Part shown: one piece after another, positions 13,301 to 28,300 of the stretch
How positions within the stretch are numbered: position 1 is the stretch's first letter
Layout: every line of letters starts with the position of its first letter
Origin: Anolis sagrei
Lineage: Eukaryota; Chordata; Lepidosauria; Squamata; Anolidae
DNA length: 64,000 nucleotides
Assembly (NCBI RefSeq): GCF_037176765.1
Contig: NC_090023.1
Location: 147,846,866-147,910,865, forward strand
Direction: 5' to 3'
Notes under the pieces: model-generated
Told to the model about the DNA's origin: nothing
What the model saw: the letters and a program-made list of their open reading frames with translations, nothing else
Databases searched by the model: none
Translations under genes and position numbers: made by a program

Positions 13301-16300
13301 CTAGGACAAAGGACAGAAGACATACCTCCCAGATTTCATTTATTGGCGAAGAAAAGGGGGCAGAGTGGTTTTGGTTTTGAATACATTTTTAATCAGTTTT
13401 GATAACAACAACTTTATTCTTATACCCCGCCACCATCTCCCCGAAGGGGCTCAGGGTTGCTTATAAATGGGACAAAATGTCCATAAGAAAATGGCCAGAA
13501 TCACTGGGTTGTTATAAGTTTTTCAGGATGTATGGCCATGTTCCAGAGGCATTCTCTCTCAGCATTTCACCTGCATCTATGGCAAGTATCCTCAGAATTT
13601 GTGAGGTATTCAAACTTCACAACATGTGAAGATACCTGCCATAGATGCAGGTGAAACATCAGGAGAGAATCCCTCTGGAACATTGCTATAGAGCCCGAAA
13701 AACTTACAACAACCCCATGCCATTGATGTTTAATTCTGTTTTAATGTTTGTATTGAAATGCTTTTATTGTAAGCCATTTTGAGTCTCCTTTGTGGAGAGA
13801 AAAAAACAGGGTATAAGTAAACATGATAATAATAACAACACATTTGATATCCAGATTTTTTTTTTAACTTTTCAGATTCCTCCTTATTTAGTGGACCATG
13901 GAGAATCAGGCCCTATCCGGTGTAATAGGTGCAAAGCCTATATGTGCCCTTTTATGCAATTTATTGAGGGTGGAAGACGGTTCCAGTGCTGCTTCTGTAG
14001 CTGTGTCACTGAGGGTAAGATTATTCTGCTTCGAAATAATTGTGGAAGATGAGAAGTGCACTTATATTAATGATTAATTTACTTTAGCATTTAGGATATC
14101 CCAGTTGGCGTAATTAAAAAGTCCAGTGCATGAAAGTGGACTCAGGAAGCTATTAATAAGTGTAATTCTTTGTTTAGTAAGTTGTTTTAAAGTGTCATTT
14201 TTTTTCCTGATGTTGTGTATCTTCAAGTTAGTTCTTAGTTAGGGTTGCTCTAAAATGAATCTATCACACAGTTTTCTTGACAATATTTGTTCAAAGGGAA
14301 TTTGTCCCTAATTTCTTTTGAGGCTGAGAGAATGTTGACTGGCCAAAGGCTTTTCACAGCTGGGCATGTATTTGAACTCTCATCTCCAGAGCCATTATTC
14401 AACACCTAGAGCACTGTGCCATGCTGGCTGTCCACAGTGATTCCTCTGTTGTCTACAGGTAACAATCACTCATATCTCTAAAAAGTGTACATTTAATTAT
14501 TTCATTTTCCCTCTGTCCCGCAGTACCATCTCACTATTTCCAGCACTTGGATCACACAGGAAGGCGAGTGGACTACTATGACAGACCTGAGTTATCATTG
14601 GGATCCTATGAGTTTTTGGCAACTGTGGATTACTGCAAGGTATGGTTACTTGTAAACACAACCCTGTTAAACTTACCCAGTCTGAGTGCCATAGAAAAAT
14701 CACTAACCTATTAGGAAGGCACCTATATGATACATGGAAATACAATGAAAAAAACCTCCTCCTTGTTCCTCAAAGTGCACAAAGAATGATTTTTAGAGAT
14801 CTGTTTTAATACTGTATTATCACCATTACACCAGGAGAAAATATTTTTATTATTACCAAATAAAATGAACTTTAATATTGTATTAAATTACTGCTGTCAG
14901 CTTAGGAAAGTATACAAAGTATTTTTTAACCTATCTAGGAATTCTGCATATGTTGAAATTTCTATCAACAAGCATAACAAATCCCTTCCAGGATGTGAGC
15001 TGAGGAACGTTTTCAGCGTTTTTATCCTTAGTGCACCTGGCCATCTTCTCTTTATTTCTGACTATTTTAAAGTGTATATGGAAACCATTGAAAGAGTCAC
15101 TCTCTGCATTAATACATCAGGCTATATATTCTCACTCAGGACATGTCTTACCAAGCTCTTCTATAATTATTGCCACTGTTCCAATTTAGTGAGGCCTCAC
15201 ATGAAGATAATGATACAAGTGTCTTCTATAGTTTGTTGTGGCTTATATGATAAGGCAATAGTAGAAAGCTTAGATCCTTAACACACCATGCTGTTATACT
15301 GTACAGCTCCCCAATTGCCATGATAGCTGATCACAGATCACATTGTCTATGACATTGTTGCTGTCGTAGTGTGATTTGCAGTTTTTATCTGCACTAACAT
15401 CATTATCACTACCTCATTTGTTCCATCTTTTGCTTTGTAGCTGGTTTGCAAGAGATAGCACAGGGAAAGAAGCAGACTACACTATCCTTATCCCCCATTT
15501 TTACATCTTTCTGCTGTGAAAAGAAAAGTGTTTATTGTACTAGTCAGTTATTTCGAGTTGTTCAAAAACTTTTATTTGTTTTCATGAATCTGGAATAACT
15601 ATTACAGCAAACACAGCATTACTACACCATTACTTTAAAAAGTAAAAGTAGATTTGACAATGTAAAATCATGGTGATAACATTGTGATGTGGAGTACCTC
15701 AAAATAGTGAAGTAATCTTTGGAAAGCACAAAGCAGTTAAGGCATCTAAATAATTAATAGTTCAGGATAGTTGCCTTATTGTACTGTGGCAGCAAACTAC
15801 TTGTATTTAAAAAGAACAGAAGCAGTCTCCAAAGGAATTTAAGAGCACCATGCATGGAAAAAAAACAGTTATTCTCTTCAGAAGTGTTGTCCTCCCCACC
15901 CAAGCACCTCCCCACCCAAGCACCCAACTTACCTGTCCGAACGTGTCTCCCCTAATGAACCATCGAGGACTCTAAGATCGTCTGGGGAGGCCCTGCTCTC
16001 GGTCCCGCCTTTGTCTCAAGTACGGTTGGCGGGGACGAGAGACAGGGCCTTCTCAGTGTTAGCCCCTCGGCTATGTAACACCCTCCCTAGGGAGATTAGA
16101 TCTGCTCCCTCCCTCTTAACGTTTCGGAGGAAAGTTAAAACATGGCTGTTCGAGCAAGCGTTTACAAATGCAGAGTAGCTGGACAATGCTTGATAATAAT
16201 GAGACGCTAATGATGTTATTTTTATTGCTTTTGTGGTGTTTTATATTGTTTAATATTTTAATCTGTATTATTTTTTATATGTACTGATTTGTTGGAAACC

Positions 16301-19300
16301 ACCTTGAGTCGCTGATTGGCTGAGAAAGGCGGTATACAAATACAGTAAATAAATAAATAGTCTGAGGTTTCTATGCTGAAGGTTTCTTTGTGGGTTCTCA
16401 GGGTAGGGGCAGTTGAACTACACTTGCATTGCATCTCCTAATTGATTTACACTGGCCAACACACATTTTGGTATCTCAAATGTTGGACTTGTTTCTGGGT
16501 ATATTTGACCTGCTGATCCCAAAAATGGCACCAGTTTTCCTCTGTCAGCTCTAGTATTTTGAGATACAGAGCATATGGCATGTACCAGTTGCCATCTGCT
16601 TGCCCATAGAAAACCATGGTAAGAAACAAAAGATGATGTGGTCTATCCAATGCAATCTTGTGAACCACTTCTCCAAACACCCCAGGATCAGTCCTAAAAA
16701 CCAAGACAGCAAGAATTTATTTTTTTGTATTGGGCTATGAATAATTCTAGCAGTAAAGTGGAATGTGACATCCAGATTCAAACTAGCTACTGAATCATGG
16801 TGAGAAAGGGGAGTCATTAAAAGATTACAGTATTTTCAGCATGAAAAAGACAACAACCACACAGCACTGCTTCACCGGGAGGACCATGACATCATGCGAT
16901 AAGGCTGAGACAAACGCAATAGCAAACCACTACTGTGAATCCATAATGGCATGGTGTGACAAGGCAGCAAGAGATGCTATATATCATGTAGTACACAGCA
17001 AGGAAATCCATATGCACCCGTGACCTGCATTTATTCTGTCAGTATCAGTATCTGTGTTTCTCAGTAACATACACATAATAACTTTAGTAAGAGTGTCCCT
17101 CTCCTTTTCCACAGAATAACAAGTATCCTAACCCCCCTGCTTACATTTTCATGATTGATGTGTCATATAATGCAATAAGGAGTGGCCTGGTGAGGTTGAT
17201 TTGTGAAGAGCTGAAGACTCTCTTGGACTACTTGCCGAGGTAATTGTGCTGGTGGGATTGTGGTCATGAAAAGTACTATATTCATAGGAAAAAAATAGAC
17301 AAAATATCACATAACTCCCCCCTCAACCCCCCCCCCTTGGGTCTGACTTATCACAGTTCAATATGAGGTGCCTTATCAAGCTAGGTGGGAAATAGGAGAG
17401 CACTTTGACATTTCCCCACTATAGTGGAGATAGTAGAGAGGATCGATGCTTCTTCCAAGACAGACTTTTGACTTGTTTCACCCACTTATGATCCCACTTA
17501 TACCCTACTAGTAACAGCATTAGGGAAAAGCTGTTTTCAATGCTTGGGCGACAAAAAGTAAATATTCACAAGGTGGCAACATTTGGCAGCTATACTTTCT
17601 ACAAGGAATTATGCATGAATGGCGTCTGTTAATAGACAGAAGCTTAATTACCTGTTTATGCCACAATATTTGAATTTGCTCTGCTTGACTTTGATCTTAC
17701 CTTCCATACTTAATTTCTCCATTTTGTTTTTAAAACAGAGAAGGAAACATGGAAGAATCGGCCATCCGTGTGGGCTTTGTCACCTACAACAAAGTTCTGC
17801 ACTTTTATAATGTGAAGTCCTCTTTGGCGCAACCGCAAATGATGGTAGTCTCAGATGTGGCAGATATGTTTGTGCCTCTGCTTGATGGTTTCCTGGTTAA
17901 TGTTAATGAGTCCCGCACAGTTTTCACAAGGTAAGTTGAAGCTGTCAATCTAGCATTCGATTTGAATAGTAGCAGGCACATCCTTACGCTTTCCTTTTAC
18001 CCATTGTGGAGCTTAAAAAAGATGTATTATATGCTGAAGCACTTAAAATGTATGTTATTGGGTGGGTATAAAAGGGGACATCTCTTCTAGTGTTTCAGCC
18101 CTGTTGTCAGAGCCCATACTGACCACTGTTTAGTGTGGGTTTAGAGTCCTGTCCATCCACTGAGCATTCTTCTAGACAGCTTTGATGGAGCCAAGGATTT
18201 TTAAATGCCTGGCACATTTTAAGCTTTGAGGTTTTGTATGGTTATTGTGACCATGTTCCAATTTTAGTATATGTGATGCTGAAGTGAGCACTTGTGACCA
18301 TATATATGTACTTGTTTTTACTCTTTCTCTGTTTTTCTCACTGGTATATATGAAGCATGCATTGAATGGGTTCATACATATATTGCCCAAAGACGAGAGT
18401 TATTTGAACTATTGTTCAGTTTACTATGTAAAGAAACCCCTTAGCGTCACCTTCCAGTTCGATCCATCCAAGGCAAAACTTAAGATTGAGTATTCGAAAC
18501 TGATGTCTATACATTCTGGAAAGGAAAGCAATAGACTTCACGGAATGGGATATGTCTAAACTGGCTCCAAAGCCAGGTGGGGGTTGGTTTAAGGGATATT
18601 ACCAGCTGTAAATCTTTTACCCCAAGGCAGCTTCAACTGAAGCAAGAGTGACTAACTTATAGTTTTGAATAATGGTGCATGGGCTAAATGGTGTGGTTCC
18701 TATGCAAAGTGGAACACTAGTCGAAAACACAATCGAGATATTTTCTGCCTCTGGTGAGCTGTAAGGTGCAGCATTTTGAGAGATGTATTATTTCTTCTGC
18801 TATATATGTTTTTAGCTATCTTGAAAATTGTTTAAATGATGGGGAAGCAGTGTATTAACTTTTTGATATGGAATTTAAGCAGACAGAAATGTAAAGACAT
18901 GACTTGGGATCTCCTTTTCTGTTAGTGGAGAAAGGAAGCAAACATCCCACCCACTTCCTAAGCTGGTAAAAAGATATTTATAGCAGGATTTTGAAATCGC
19001 ACAGCATTGGTTTCCATTTACTTGTCTCAGTGAATTTTAAACACGTTGTGACCTTCATTATTTGATTTCTAGTTTACTAGACCAGATTCCTGAAATGTTT
19101 GCTGATACAAGAGAAACAGAGACAGTGTTTGGTCCAGTGATTCAGGCTGGCATGGAGGCTTTAAAGGTTTGTTGAGTGTTTTTCATCTGTTCAAACCAGG
19201 AGATGCCTGAAAAAACTGTGTGTGGAGATTAGGGCAAAAATCAATTCTCAACTATTTATTTATTTACAGCATTTATATGCTGCCCTTCTCACCCCGAAGG

Positions 19301-22300
19301 GGACTCAGAGCAGCTTACAAAATATATATATACATACAATATATTATATTATTAGCATAGCACAATATCAGTATTATAAATAATCATATTGTACTATACC
19401 ATTATATTGTAATATTAGTAGCAATATTACATGTAATATAAAATATACAATTATAATATTGTATTATTATATGAGTTGGATATATAAGTTTATATAACAT
19501 TTTTTAATATTGGATGGTTAAATCAGTAGATATGGAGGACCAATTGTACCACAGCAATAACAATTAGGGCATGCCCAACTTCCAAGTACGTAAAAATCAA
19601 ACCCCTTAAGTTAAATACAGTGGCTCTCAGTATTTACCTGGGTGTGGTTCCAGGACCCACAGTGAATGCCAAAAACCATGGATACTCAAATCCTATGATA
19701 TACAAGGGTGCAGTAAAATGCTATCTCTTATGTAAAAGGGTAAAAGTCAAGGTTTGAGATAGATATTCAAGCTGTGGATAGTTGCATTCATGGATGCAGA
19801 GAGCCCACCCTATTGCAAGCCAAGCTGCATGGCAGGGTTCCTTTTCCTCCTTCTCCCTTACATACCTCCTTTGCCTTTTCTCATTCCTATTCCTCTTCTT
19901 CTCATTTATTCCTCATGGCGAGCTGCTTTCTGGGCCTTTTCCCTTCCCTTAGCAGTTTGAGCTGGGCTGTTTCTTCACCTCCTCTGACAGAAGCAGCAGC
20001 TGCTTCTCCTTCTCCGAGGGAGAGGGGGGAGCCTTTTGCAACCCCAATATTAATGTAAGGGGACCCCATTTGGGGTTGGGACCCAAATTGAAGAAGTTCT
20101 AATCTAAACAATACAAAAATACATGTTTTGAAATGTTATCGAATTAATCAAGAAGTTAAATTTAGCAACTCTGAAGGAACGAAACGTTTTTGGAAATTAC
20201 ATTTGAGACTGAAAATAGGTGAAAACAAATTGAATTCAGTTTGTGAAAGCCTAACTTACAAATCATTATCAGGTCAAATCAGAGAGAATGCACGGAAAAC
20301 TATCTATAAATGGTTTTACTATCCATTCAAGTTACAGGGGGTTTATTCTTGAGTATCAAAACTATGCTGTAGAGCAGACATGGGCAAACTTCGGCCCTCC
20401 AGGTATTTTGGACTACAACTTCCACAATTCCTTGGCTGTTGGGAATTGTAGTAGTTGTAATCTAAAATACTTGGAGGGCTGTAGAGAAAATGGAGCATTT
20501 GGAGACTGGACTCATATGTGGCTGTCATGTCCCAAGAAGCTAAAGTTTTGGGAAGAGGTCTTAACCTGAATAAGCTGAATAATAGGACAAAAGTTAGAGG
20601 GACACTGCTACTTATAGCCTTATTTGAAGACAGAAACAGGAATCTACCAAACAAAGAGTTTTCTTGGCATTAACATACAAAGTAAAATGAGAGAGAGAAG
20701 AAATAAAAGATTGGTTTGAGCTCATAAGGAAACTATTAGGAATATGAGCCAGAGTAACAGCAAATTTAAACTAACCGCAGGTTACATAAGATTTTGGTTA
20801 AATAACTATAAATGTATGGCTTGGTGAGGGATAAAGCAAACCTTTAGACTGTGATTGTATATAATGGTGAAATTTAATAAAGAGAAAAGAAAAGAAAAAT
20901 GCTTTTCACAGAAGAGAACCATTTATACAGGAGGTAGTCGCCGAATAAGGCAGAGCCCTCAATTGTCATTTTTGCTCCTGATATGAGAACTTCTGCTCAC
21001 TTGCAGGCAGCGGAGTGTGCAGGCAAACTCTTCATATTTCATACATCACTGCCTATTGCAGAAGCCCCAGGAAAATTGAAGAATAGAGATGATAAGAAGC
21101 TGATAAATACTGATAAAGAAAAGGTAATTTGTTCTCTGTTCTATTGGTTGCACTTGTGTTTCTTCTTAGTCATCTGGAAAAATGATAAAAGAAATTTGAG
21201 GGGGGAAATGCTAATGAATTTGAATACCTGTCACTTTTTGTTGCTCCCATGTTGCCCTTGCTTCCTTCTCTTCCTTTTTCTCTTTTTCTCTCTTGCTCAC
21301 AGAATTTACCCTTTAATGCCCAGACATATCCAACACTATTATTTCCTCTTAGAAGAACTGAATGAATTCAGTACCTTGGTCTGTTATAGTTCCTGAGAGC
21401 TTTTAATAGTTCAAGAAGCAGTGTGGACTCCATATTTGAATGTAACCCCTCCTGTAAAATGAAACAGAAAAGTAATACTAGGAAAAATTTTGACTGCTCG
21501 TTTCTTCCTACAGCTGTAGGAGGCAAGCAGCAAAAACTAAATGTGTATCAGAGATAAGGTTTAATGATCTCGTCCCACTATAGTGAAAATAATAAGACTG
21601 TGTGCATAGGATTACTGTAGTACAGGAGATTTTATATACTGAGTTGCTCTGTATAACTATTTCAGAAAAGAGAAATTGTAGATCTTGTTGTTTTATTTCA
21701 CAACAAAAATATATAATTACACTTTTAATTTCCATTCAGAGCAGGTCCCAGTTCAGTATAATTCTACCCCTTGGGAACATATATCCTGGCTTAACATTTT
21801 TCTAGCTAGCTTTAATTCCACCAAATGATCCTTTTCCTGACAAGAGTTGACAATGGCCCCTTCTACATTGCCATATAATCCAGATTATCAAAGCAGATAA
21901 TCCACATTATTTGCTTTGAACTGGATTATATGACTCTACACTGCCATAGGAGCACACGGTGGTGAAGTGGGTTAAAGCAGTAAGCTGCTGAACTTGCTAA
22001 CCAAAAGGTCGCAGGTTCATTTTCGGGGAGCAGGGTGAGCTCCCACTGTTAGCCCCAGTTTCTGCCAGCCTAGCAGTTTGAAAACATGCAAATATGAGTA
22101 GATCAATAGGTACTGCTCCCGACGGGAAGGTAATGGCGTGCCATGCAATCATGCTTGCCAAATGACCTTGGAGGTGTCTATGGACAGCGCCAGCTCTTCG
22201 GCTTAGAAATTGAGATGAGCACCACCCCCCAGAGTCGGACACAACTGGACTTAATGTCGGGGGAAAACCTTTACGTTTACCTACTCTGCCATATAATCCA

Positions 22301-25300
22301 GTGCAGATCAGATAGTCTGGATTTTATATGCCAGTGTAGTGTAGAGTGATCTTGCTAAGGCAAAACAAAACAATTCACCATATAGTACAGCTATGTTTGT
22401 TGTTGTATTCCATCAAGTAATTTCTGGCTTACCATGACTCTTTAAACAAACCTATGAACTTTTCTTAGCAGAATTTGTTCAGAGGGGCTTTTTCATGAGG
22501 CTGAGCAACAGTCACTTGTCCATGGTTCCCCAGTGTATTTTCACAATCTAGCAGAGATTTAAATCCTGGTTTTCCAGTATCCTAGTTCTAATAAAACAAA
22601 CTAGAACACCATACTGATCTGTTTGTTTAGAACTTGCAAATTCTACTTTTAAATGGCTTCTATAGCCAAACAGCATTAAAACACACTTTTAAAAAGATGT
22701 TTTCCAATAGTGTCACACCCCAACCCTTTTCTATCCCTTTTGTCTGACTGCTAAACACAAACGTTGCTAAAAATCAATTGTTACATCCTTCATCAAGGAT
22801 CTTGAGAGCTGGCTTACATGAGGAGCTAATCTTGGTACTGATTAACTAGTACAGACTCCTGAAGCATTTTAATGTCTCAGAAAGACAAAATAATGTAGAC
22901 AGTACTTGATTTTAACTTTCATTTTTGGTCATGTGGTGAGAAACAAGCCTGTACAATCAGGTGTATTAGAATTCAGCTCCCAGAATTTCTGACCATAGGA
23001 CAAGTTAGCTAGGGCCTCTGGCAATTGGAGGTCAAAACATCTGGAGGACCACAGGTTGTGCAGATCTGCTGTAAACAAATTTTTGTAATTTTACATGTTT
23101 TGAAACACATGTTTTAATTTTTAGCCTCATTTTGATATCTCTGCATCATTTGTTTTCCCTTCTCAACCTAGACTCTATTCCAGCCTCAAACGGCATTCTA
23201 CAACAACTTGGCCAAGGAGTGTGTAGCACAAGGCTGCTGTGTGGATCTCTTCCTTTTTCCAAACCAGTATCTGGATGTGGCCACCTTAGGGGTTGTTCCA
23301 TATCAGACAGGAGGCTCCCTTTATAAATACACCTTTTTCCAGGTATGATCTGGTTTGGTTTTCATGCCTGTTTGGTATAAGTCATTTTGGAAATGGCAGT
23401 TGCTTTGCTGGTCTCAAAAAAGGAAAAAATTATGGATATAAAGAAAAAAATGTTTTGATTGACACAATCTGAGTTAATGTGAAAATATAAGGGTTCCTTC
23501 CAGATAGAGAAAGAACTCTTTTGACTCACTGCCTTGCCTGGAAATTTTCTTTGAAGCCTGAAAGTGGAAGTATTCAAGTACCAATCTACATTAGATCATA
23601 CACATGCTATTTATGAAAATGGAAATACAATGTTTCTGGAAATGACTAGTTCTTAGGAGAAAATCTTGACTTATTCAGATGAATTCCTTCTGGTTATTCA
23701 ACTCAAACTGAATAAATATGTAGATTTAATGTCTCTCTTTGTTTGTGATGCCCTAAGCCACATGTATCAAACTCAAAGTCCGTGGGGCAAATCTATGTCA
23801 TTTTACATGGCCCTCCAGATGCTGAACTACAACTCCTGCATTCCTCATCATTAGACATCATGACTAGAGCAGATGGGAGTTGTGGTGCAACAACATCTGG
23901 AAAACTGGAGTTTTTCCTGTAGTGGAGTTTGAAAACAAAGCTTGTGAATATGATATCTGACTTTAAAATATGCTTTAATCTTTCTTCAACCTCAGAGCCA
24001 CAAGTGTGGATGAGTTGCAATTCACATTATTCCCAGTCTGCATGGCAGATAATCAAAAGTGATGGGGATTGTCGTTTAATAACTTTTGGGAACCCAAATT
24101 GCATAAAAACTAAAGAACTATATAAGAAAAGTATAGTTGGCATGCTGTATCCATGGATTCTTTATTGGTGTATTCAATGGCCCTTTAAGGCAACCATAAG
24201 GCTGATGTGGCCCTCAATAAAAATGAGTTTGACACCCCAATGCTAAGCTTTAATTAAAAAAAAACTATATCAGCAAGTGACTTCCAGTTTACTATCTAGC
24301 AAACAGATGGAAAATCCTTCTAAGTTTGTACATTGTATAGCTGAATTTCTTTTAAAAATCTTCAAGAATATGGATGTGTATAGTTTGTGTATTTAACTTA
24401 CTTACATATTGGTTCCTTTATAAATTGTAGCTCTAAAAAAGCTTAGGACTGGTAAGACACTGAGATTCATAGATCACTGCATGAAATCCTTTTTATTAAC
24501 TATTTACGCTAGGTGGAAACAGATCAGGAGCGCTTCTTGAATGATTTGCGTAGAGATGTTCAGAAGGAAGTTGGCTTTGATGCTGTCATGAGGGTACGCA
24601 CAAGCACTGGTGAGTACCTACGAAGATGTAGTGTATATACTCTCAGTGGGTTGAATGTATACCGAAGTATAGTCACAAATCTGCTGATGTTAGCTTTCAG
24701 TTTGTCTTGCTCTTCCCCAGTGATAGCACTTCTGGTCAGTTGTGACTTTCTGGGTACAAATGTGTCAAGCATTTCCTTAGTAATTGTCTTTTTGCCTCCC
24801 AGGTATTCGGGCAACAGACTTCTTTGGAGCTTTCTATATGAGCAACACAACAGATGTAGAACTGGCAGGTCTAGACTGTGACAAAACAATCACAGTAGAG
24901 TTCAAACATGATGATAAACTAAATGAAGAAAGTGGGGCACTTCTCCAGGTAAATACCATTGTAGCGTTTATAATGAGTATTATTTATTATTTATTTATTT
25001 ACTTTGCTTATATACCGCTGTATCTCAAGCCCGAAGGCGACTCACGGCGGTTCACAAACAGTAAAAACAGTAGAAACAGCAGTGGTTCCATACAACATAT
25101 AACAATTGACTTAACACATTATCCATAAATTACCAATAAGCAATTACAATGCACAATTATTACAAAAAACAACCGTACCCAATCTTCTCATCATCCAAGC
25201 GTAGTCCAGGTTCGTCGTCCATTGTTCCATTCCTATGTTCCATTACCAGATTGCACTAAATTACTCAAACGCCTGCACAAACATCCAGGTCTTCACCTTT

Positions 25301-28300
25301 TTGCGGAATACCATTAGAGATGGTGCTAGTCTAATGTCCGTAGAAAGGGCGTTCCACAGCCGAGGAGCCACCACCGAGAAGGCCCTATCTCTCGTCCCCG
25401 CCAGCCGAGCTTGAGAAGCAGGCGGGATCGAGAGCAGGGTCTCCCCGGAAGATCTCAAACTCCTGGTGGGTTCATAGGCAGAGATGCGGTCAGATAGGTA
25501 GCTTGGGCCGGAACCGTTTAGGGCTTTAAAGGCCAACGCCAGCACTTTGAATTCAGCCCGGTAGCAGATCGGTAGCCAGTGGAGTTGGCGCAACAGGGGG
25601 GTTGTATCCTCCCTGCGCTCCGCTCCTGTTAAAATCATGGCTGCCGAGCGTTGGACTAGTTGGAGCTTCCGAGCTGTCTTCAAAGGCAACCCCACGTAGA
25701 GAGCGTTGCAGTAGTCAAAACGGGATGTAACCAGAGCGTGGACTACCGTGGCCAAGTCAGACTTCCCAAGGTATGGGCGCAGCTGGCGCACAAGCTTTAG
25801 GTGTGCAAATGCTCCCCTGGTCACCGCCGAAACCTGGGGTTCCAGGCTCAGCGATGAGTCCAGGGTCACACCCAAGCTGCGAACCTGCATCTTCAGGGGG
25901 AGTGCGGCCCCATCCAACACAGGCTGTAACCCTATGCCCTGTTCGGCCTTGCGACTGACCAGGAGTACCTCTGTCTTGTCTGGATTCAATTTCAATTTGT
26001 TCGCCCTCATCCAGACCGTCACAGCGGCCAGGCACCGGTTCAGGACCTGGACAGCCTCCTTAGTAGCAGGTGGAGTGACAGAGTTGGACATCATCCGCGT
26101 ACAGATGACACCGTACCCCGAAACTCCGGATGATCTCCCCCAGCGGCTTCATGTAGATGTTAAACAACATGGGAGACAATATTGAGCCCTGAGGAACCCC
26201 ACAAGACAATGGTTGTGGGGTTGAACAGGTGTCCCCCAACAACACCTTCTGAGATCGACCCTCCAGGAATGACCGGAGCCACTGCAAAACAGTACCTCCA
26301 CGACCCATCCCTGCGAGGCGTCCCAGAAGGATACCGTGGTCGACGGTATCGAAGGCCGCTGAGAGGTCGAGCAGCACACTCCCCCTGTCGAGCTCCCGGC
26401 GCAGATCATCCACTAAGGCGACCAAGGCTGTCTCGGTACCATGTCCCGGCCTAAAGCCAGACTGTGCCGGGTCTAGATAATCCGTGTCTACCAAGAATAC
26501 CTGGAGTTGTGAGGCCACCACACGTTCCAAGACTTTGCCCAAGAAGGGGAGATTGGAAACTGGCTGATAGTTGTCGAATTTAGTGGGGTCCAGTGATGGT
26601 TTCTTCAACAGCGGTTTTATTATAGCTTGTTTTAAGCTCGCTGGAATCTTGCCTTCCCGAAGGGAAGCATTAACCACCACCTTAACCCACTCAGCCAATC
26701 CCCCCCTGGCCTCCTTTAGAAGCCAGGATGGGCAGGGGTCCAGGATGCATGTGGTTGGCCTCATTCCTCCAAGTATCTTGTCCACATCCTCGGGTTTCAC
26801 CAATTGAAATGAATCCATCAAAACTGGACAAGCAGGTGCTCGTGTTACATCCTCAGAGACTGCCATTAACATGGTATCCAGACCAGAGTAGTGGTTAATA
26901 TTTTCTTACAATTGTTGTGTTTTGCTTAAATACTAAACCCTTGTGGCCTTGTAATACTTAATGCCATTCAAGCAAATTGCTGGAAGAAAGATTCCATCTA
27001 AACATTAGTCACAACTTCCTGATGGTGAGAGTTGTTTGACAGTGGAATATGCTGCCTGGGAATGTGGTGGAGTCTCCATCTCTGGAGGTTTTTAGGCAGA
27101 AGCTGGATAGCCATCCTGTGGGGGTGCCTTGATTGTGTTTTTCCTGCATGGTAGGGGGTTGGACTGGATGGTCATTGAAGTCTATTCCAACTATTCTGTG
27201 TCAAACAAAAAATGATTGGGAACATTTGAACTTGGGTTGAATTGTAATATATCTACTTGTGATTTCTCTCCTGTAGTGTGCTGTATTGTATACAAGTTGT
27301 GCCGGACAGAGGCGGCTGCGTATTCACAACCTCTCCTTGAGCTGCTGCACACAGCTGGCTGATCTTTACCGAAACTGTGAGACGGACACGCTTATCAACT
27401 ACTTAGCCAAATTCGGTAATTGATTGCTCTCTTACAGTTTTCTAGAGAGGACAGCTTGACCCCCCCCAGAGCAGCCTTGCTGGAGACAGGCTGCACAAAA
27501 TTACTGTTTGGATTTTTCCCATGCTATGCATGTGGTTGCTTTTCAGGTTAATACAACTGAAAGAAAAGTTGATGTCTACATAAAACCAGGATGAGTGGTA
27601 AAGAAACTGGTGCTTTGGGTGTCTGTTTGTACAACGGTTGTAAGAAGAAATAATTAGCATATGTTCCCCAGATACTTTAGCATTTAGCAGGTTGATTCTG
27701 TGAATATAAAAAGCATTTAAAAGGCATTAAATGAGCCGTTCTCCATTAAAAATAAACATGTTAATCTTTTAAGTGCCAGATTTCTGATATTTATACAGGA
27801 ACTGCATATCCCTCATAACATCCAAATCTTACGTAAAAAAAACGTATTGAGTCATATTATCACCATTCCACCTATCGCTTGATTAAGACAATATGATATT
27901 TTCTCAATTTCTTTAATAAAGCCTGAGTTATAGTTGTGAAGCACATGCCTTAGCTACACAACTTCCTGAATCCAATATCTGATGTTTCTAGTCAAAGGAT
28001 TCCTAAGATGGCTGGAGAGATTTTGTGATCTTGGAAAACTCCTGCCAGTTAGTGGGCAGTTGGGAACTAGATGAACGAATGATCTGACATGGTCCAGAAT
28101 AACTCCCACTGTAGTATTTCCTTAGCAGTATAAAGGGTATTAATAATATTGGATCACTTGCCTTGTTGCTGATTTTTGACCTACATTTTTTAAAAAAAAC
28201 TATTTATAGTACACCGATATATGTATGTTTTACCAACAGATGGTTTGTATTTGCTTGTTTCTTGTTCATTGTAGCATATCGAGGCATTCTGAACAATCCA

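Noticed and set aside
21949-22030. tRNA gene
   Set aside because: The head has box A- and B-like sequence but no intact cloverleaf and is part of a SINE with target duplication. The same holds for 52229-52313 and 37794-37870.
25748-26807. Plus-strand open frames of 60-145 codons
   Set aside because: They lie antisense to the LINE reverse transcriptase and show no protein motifs.
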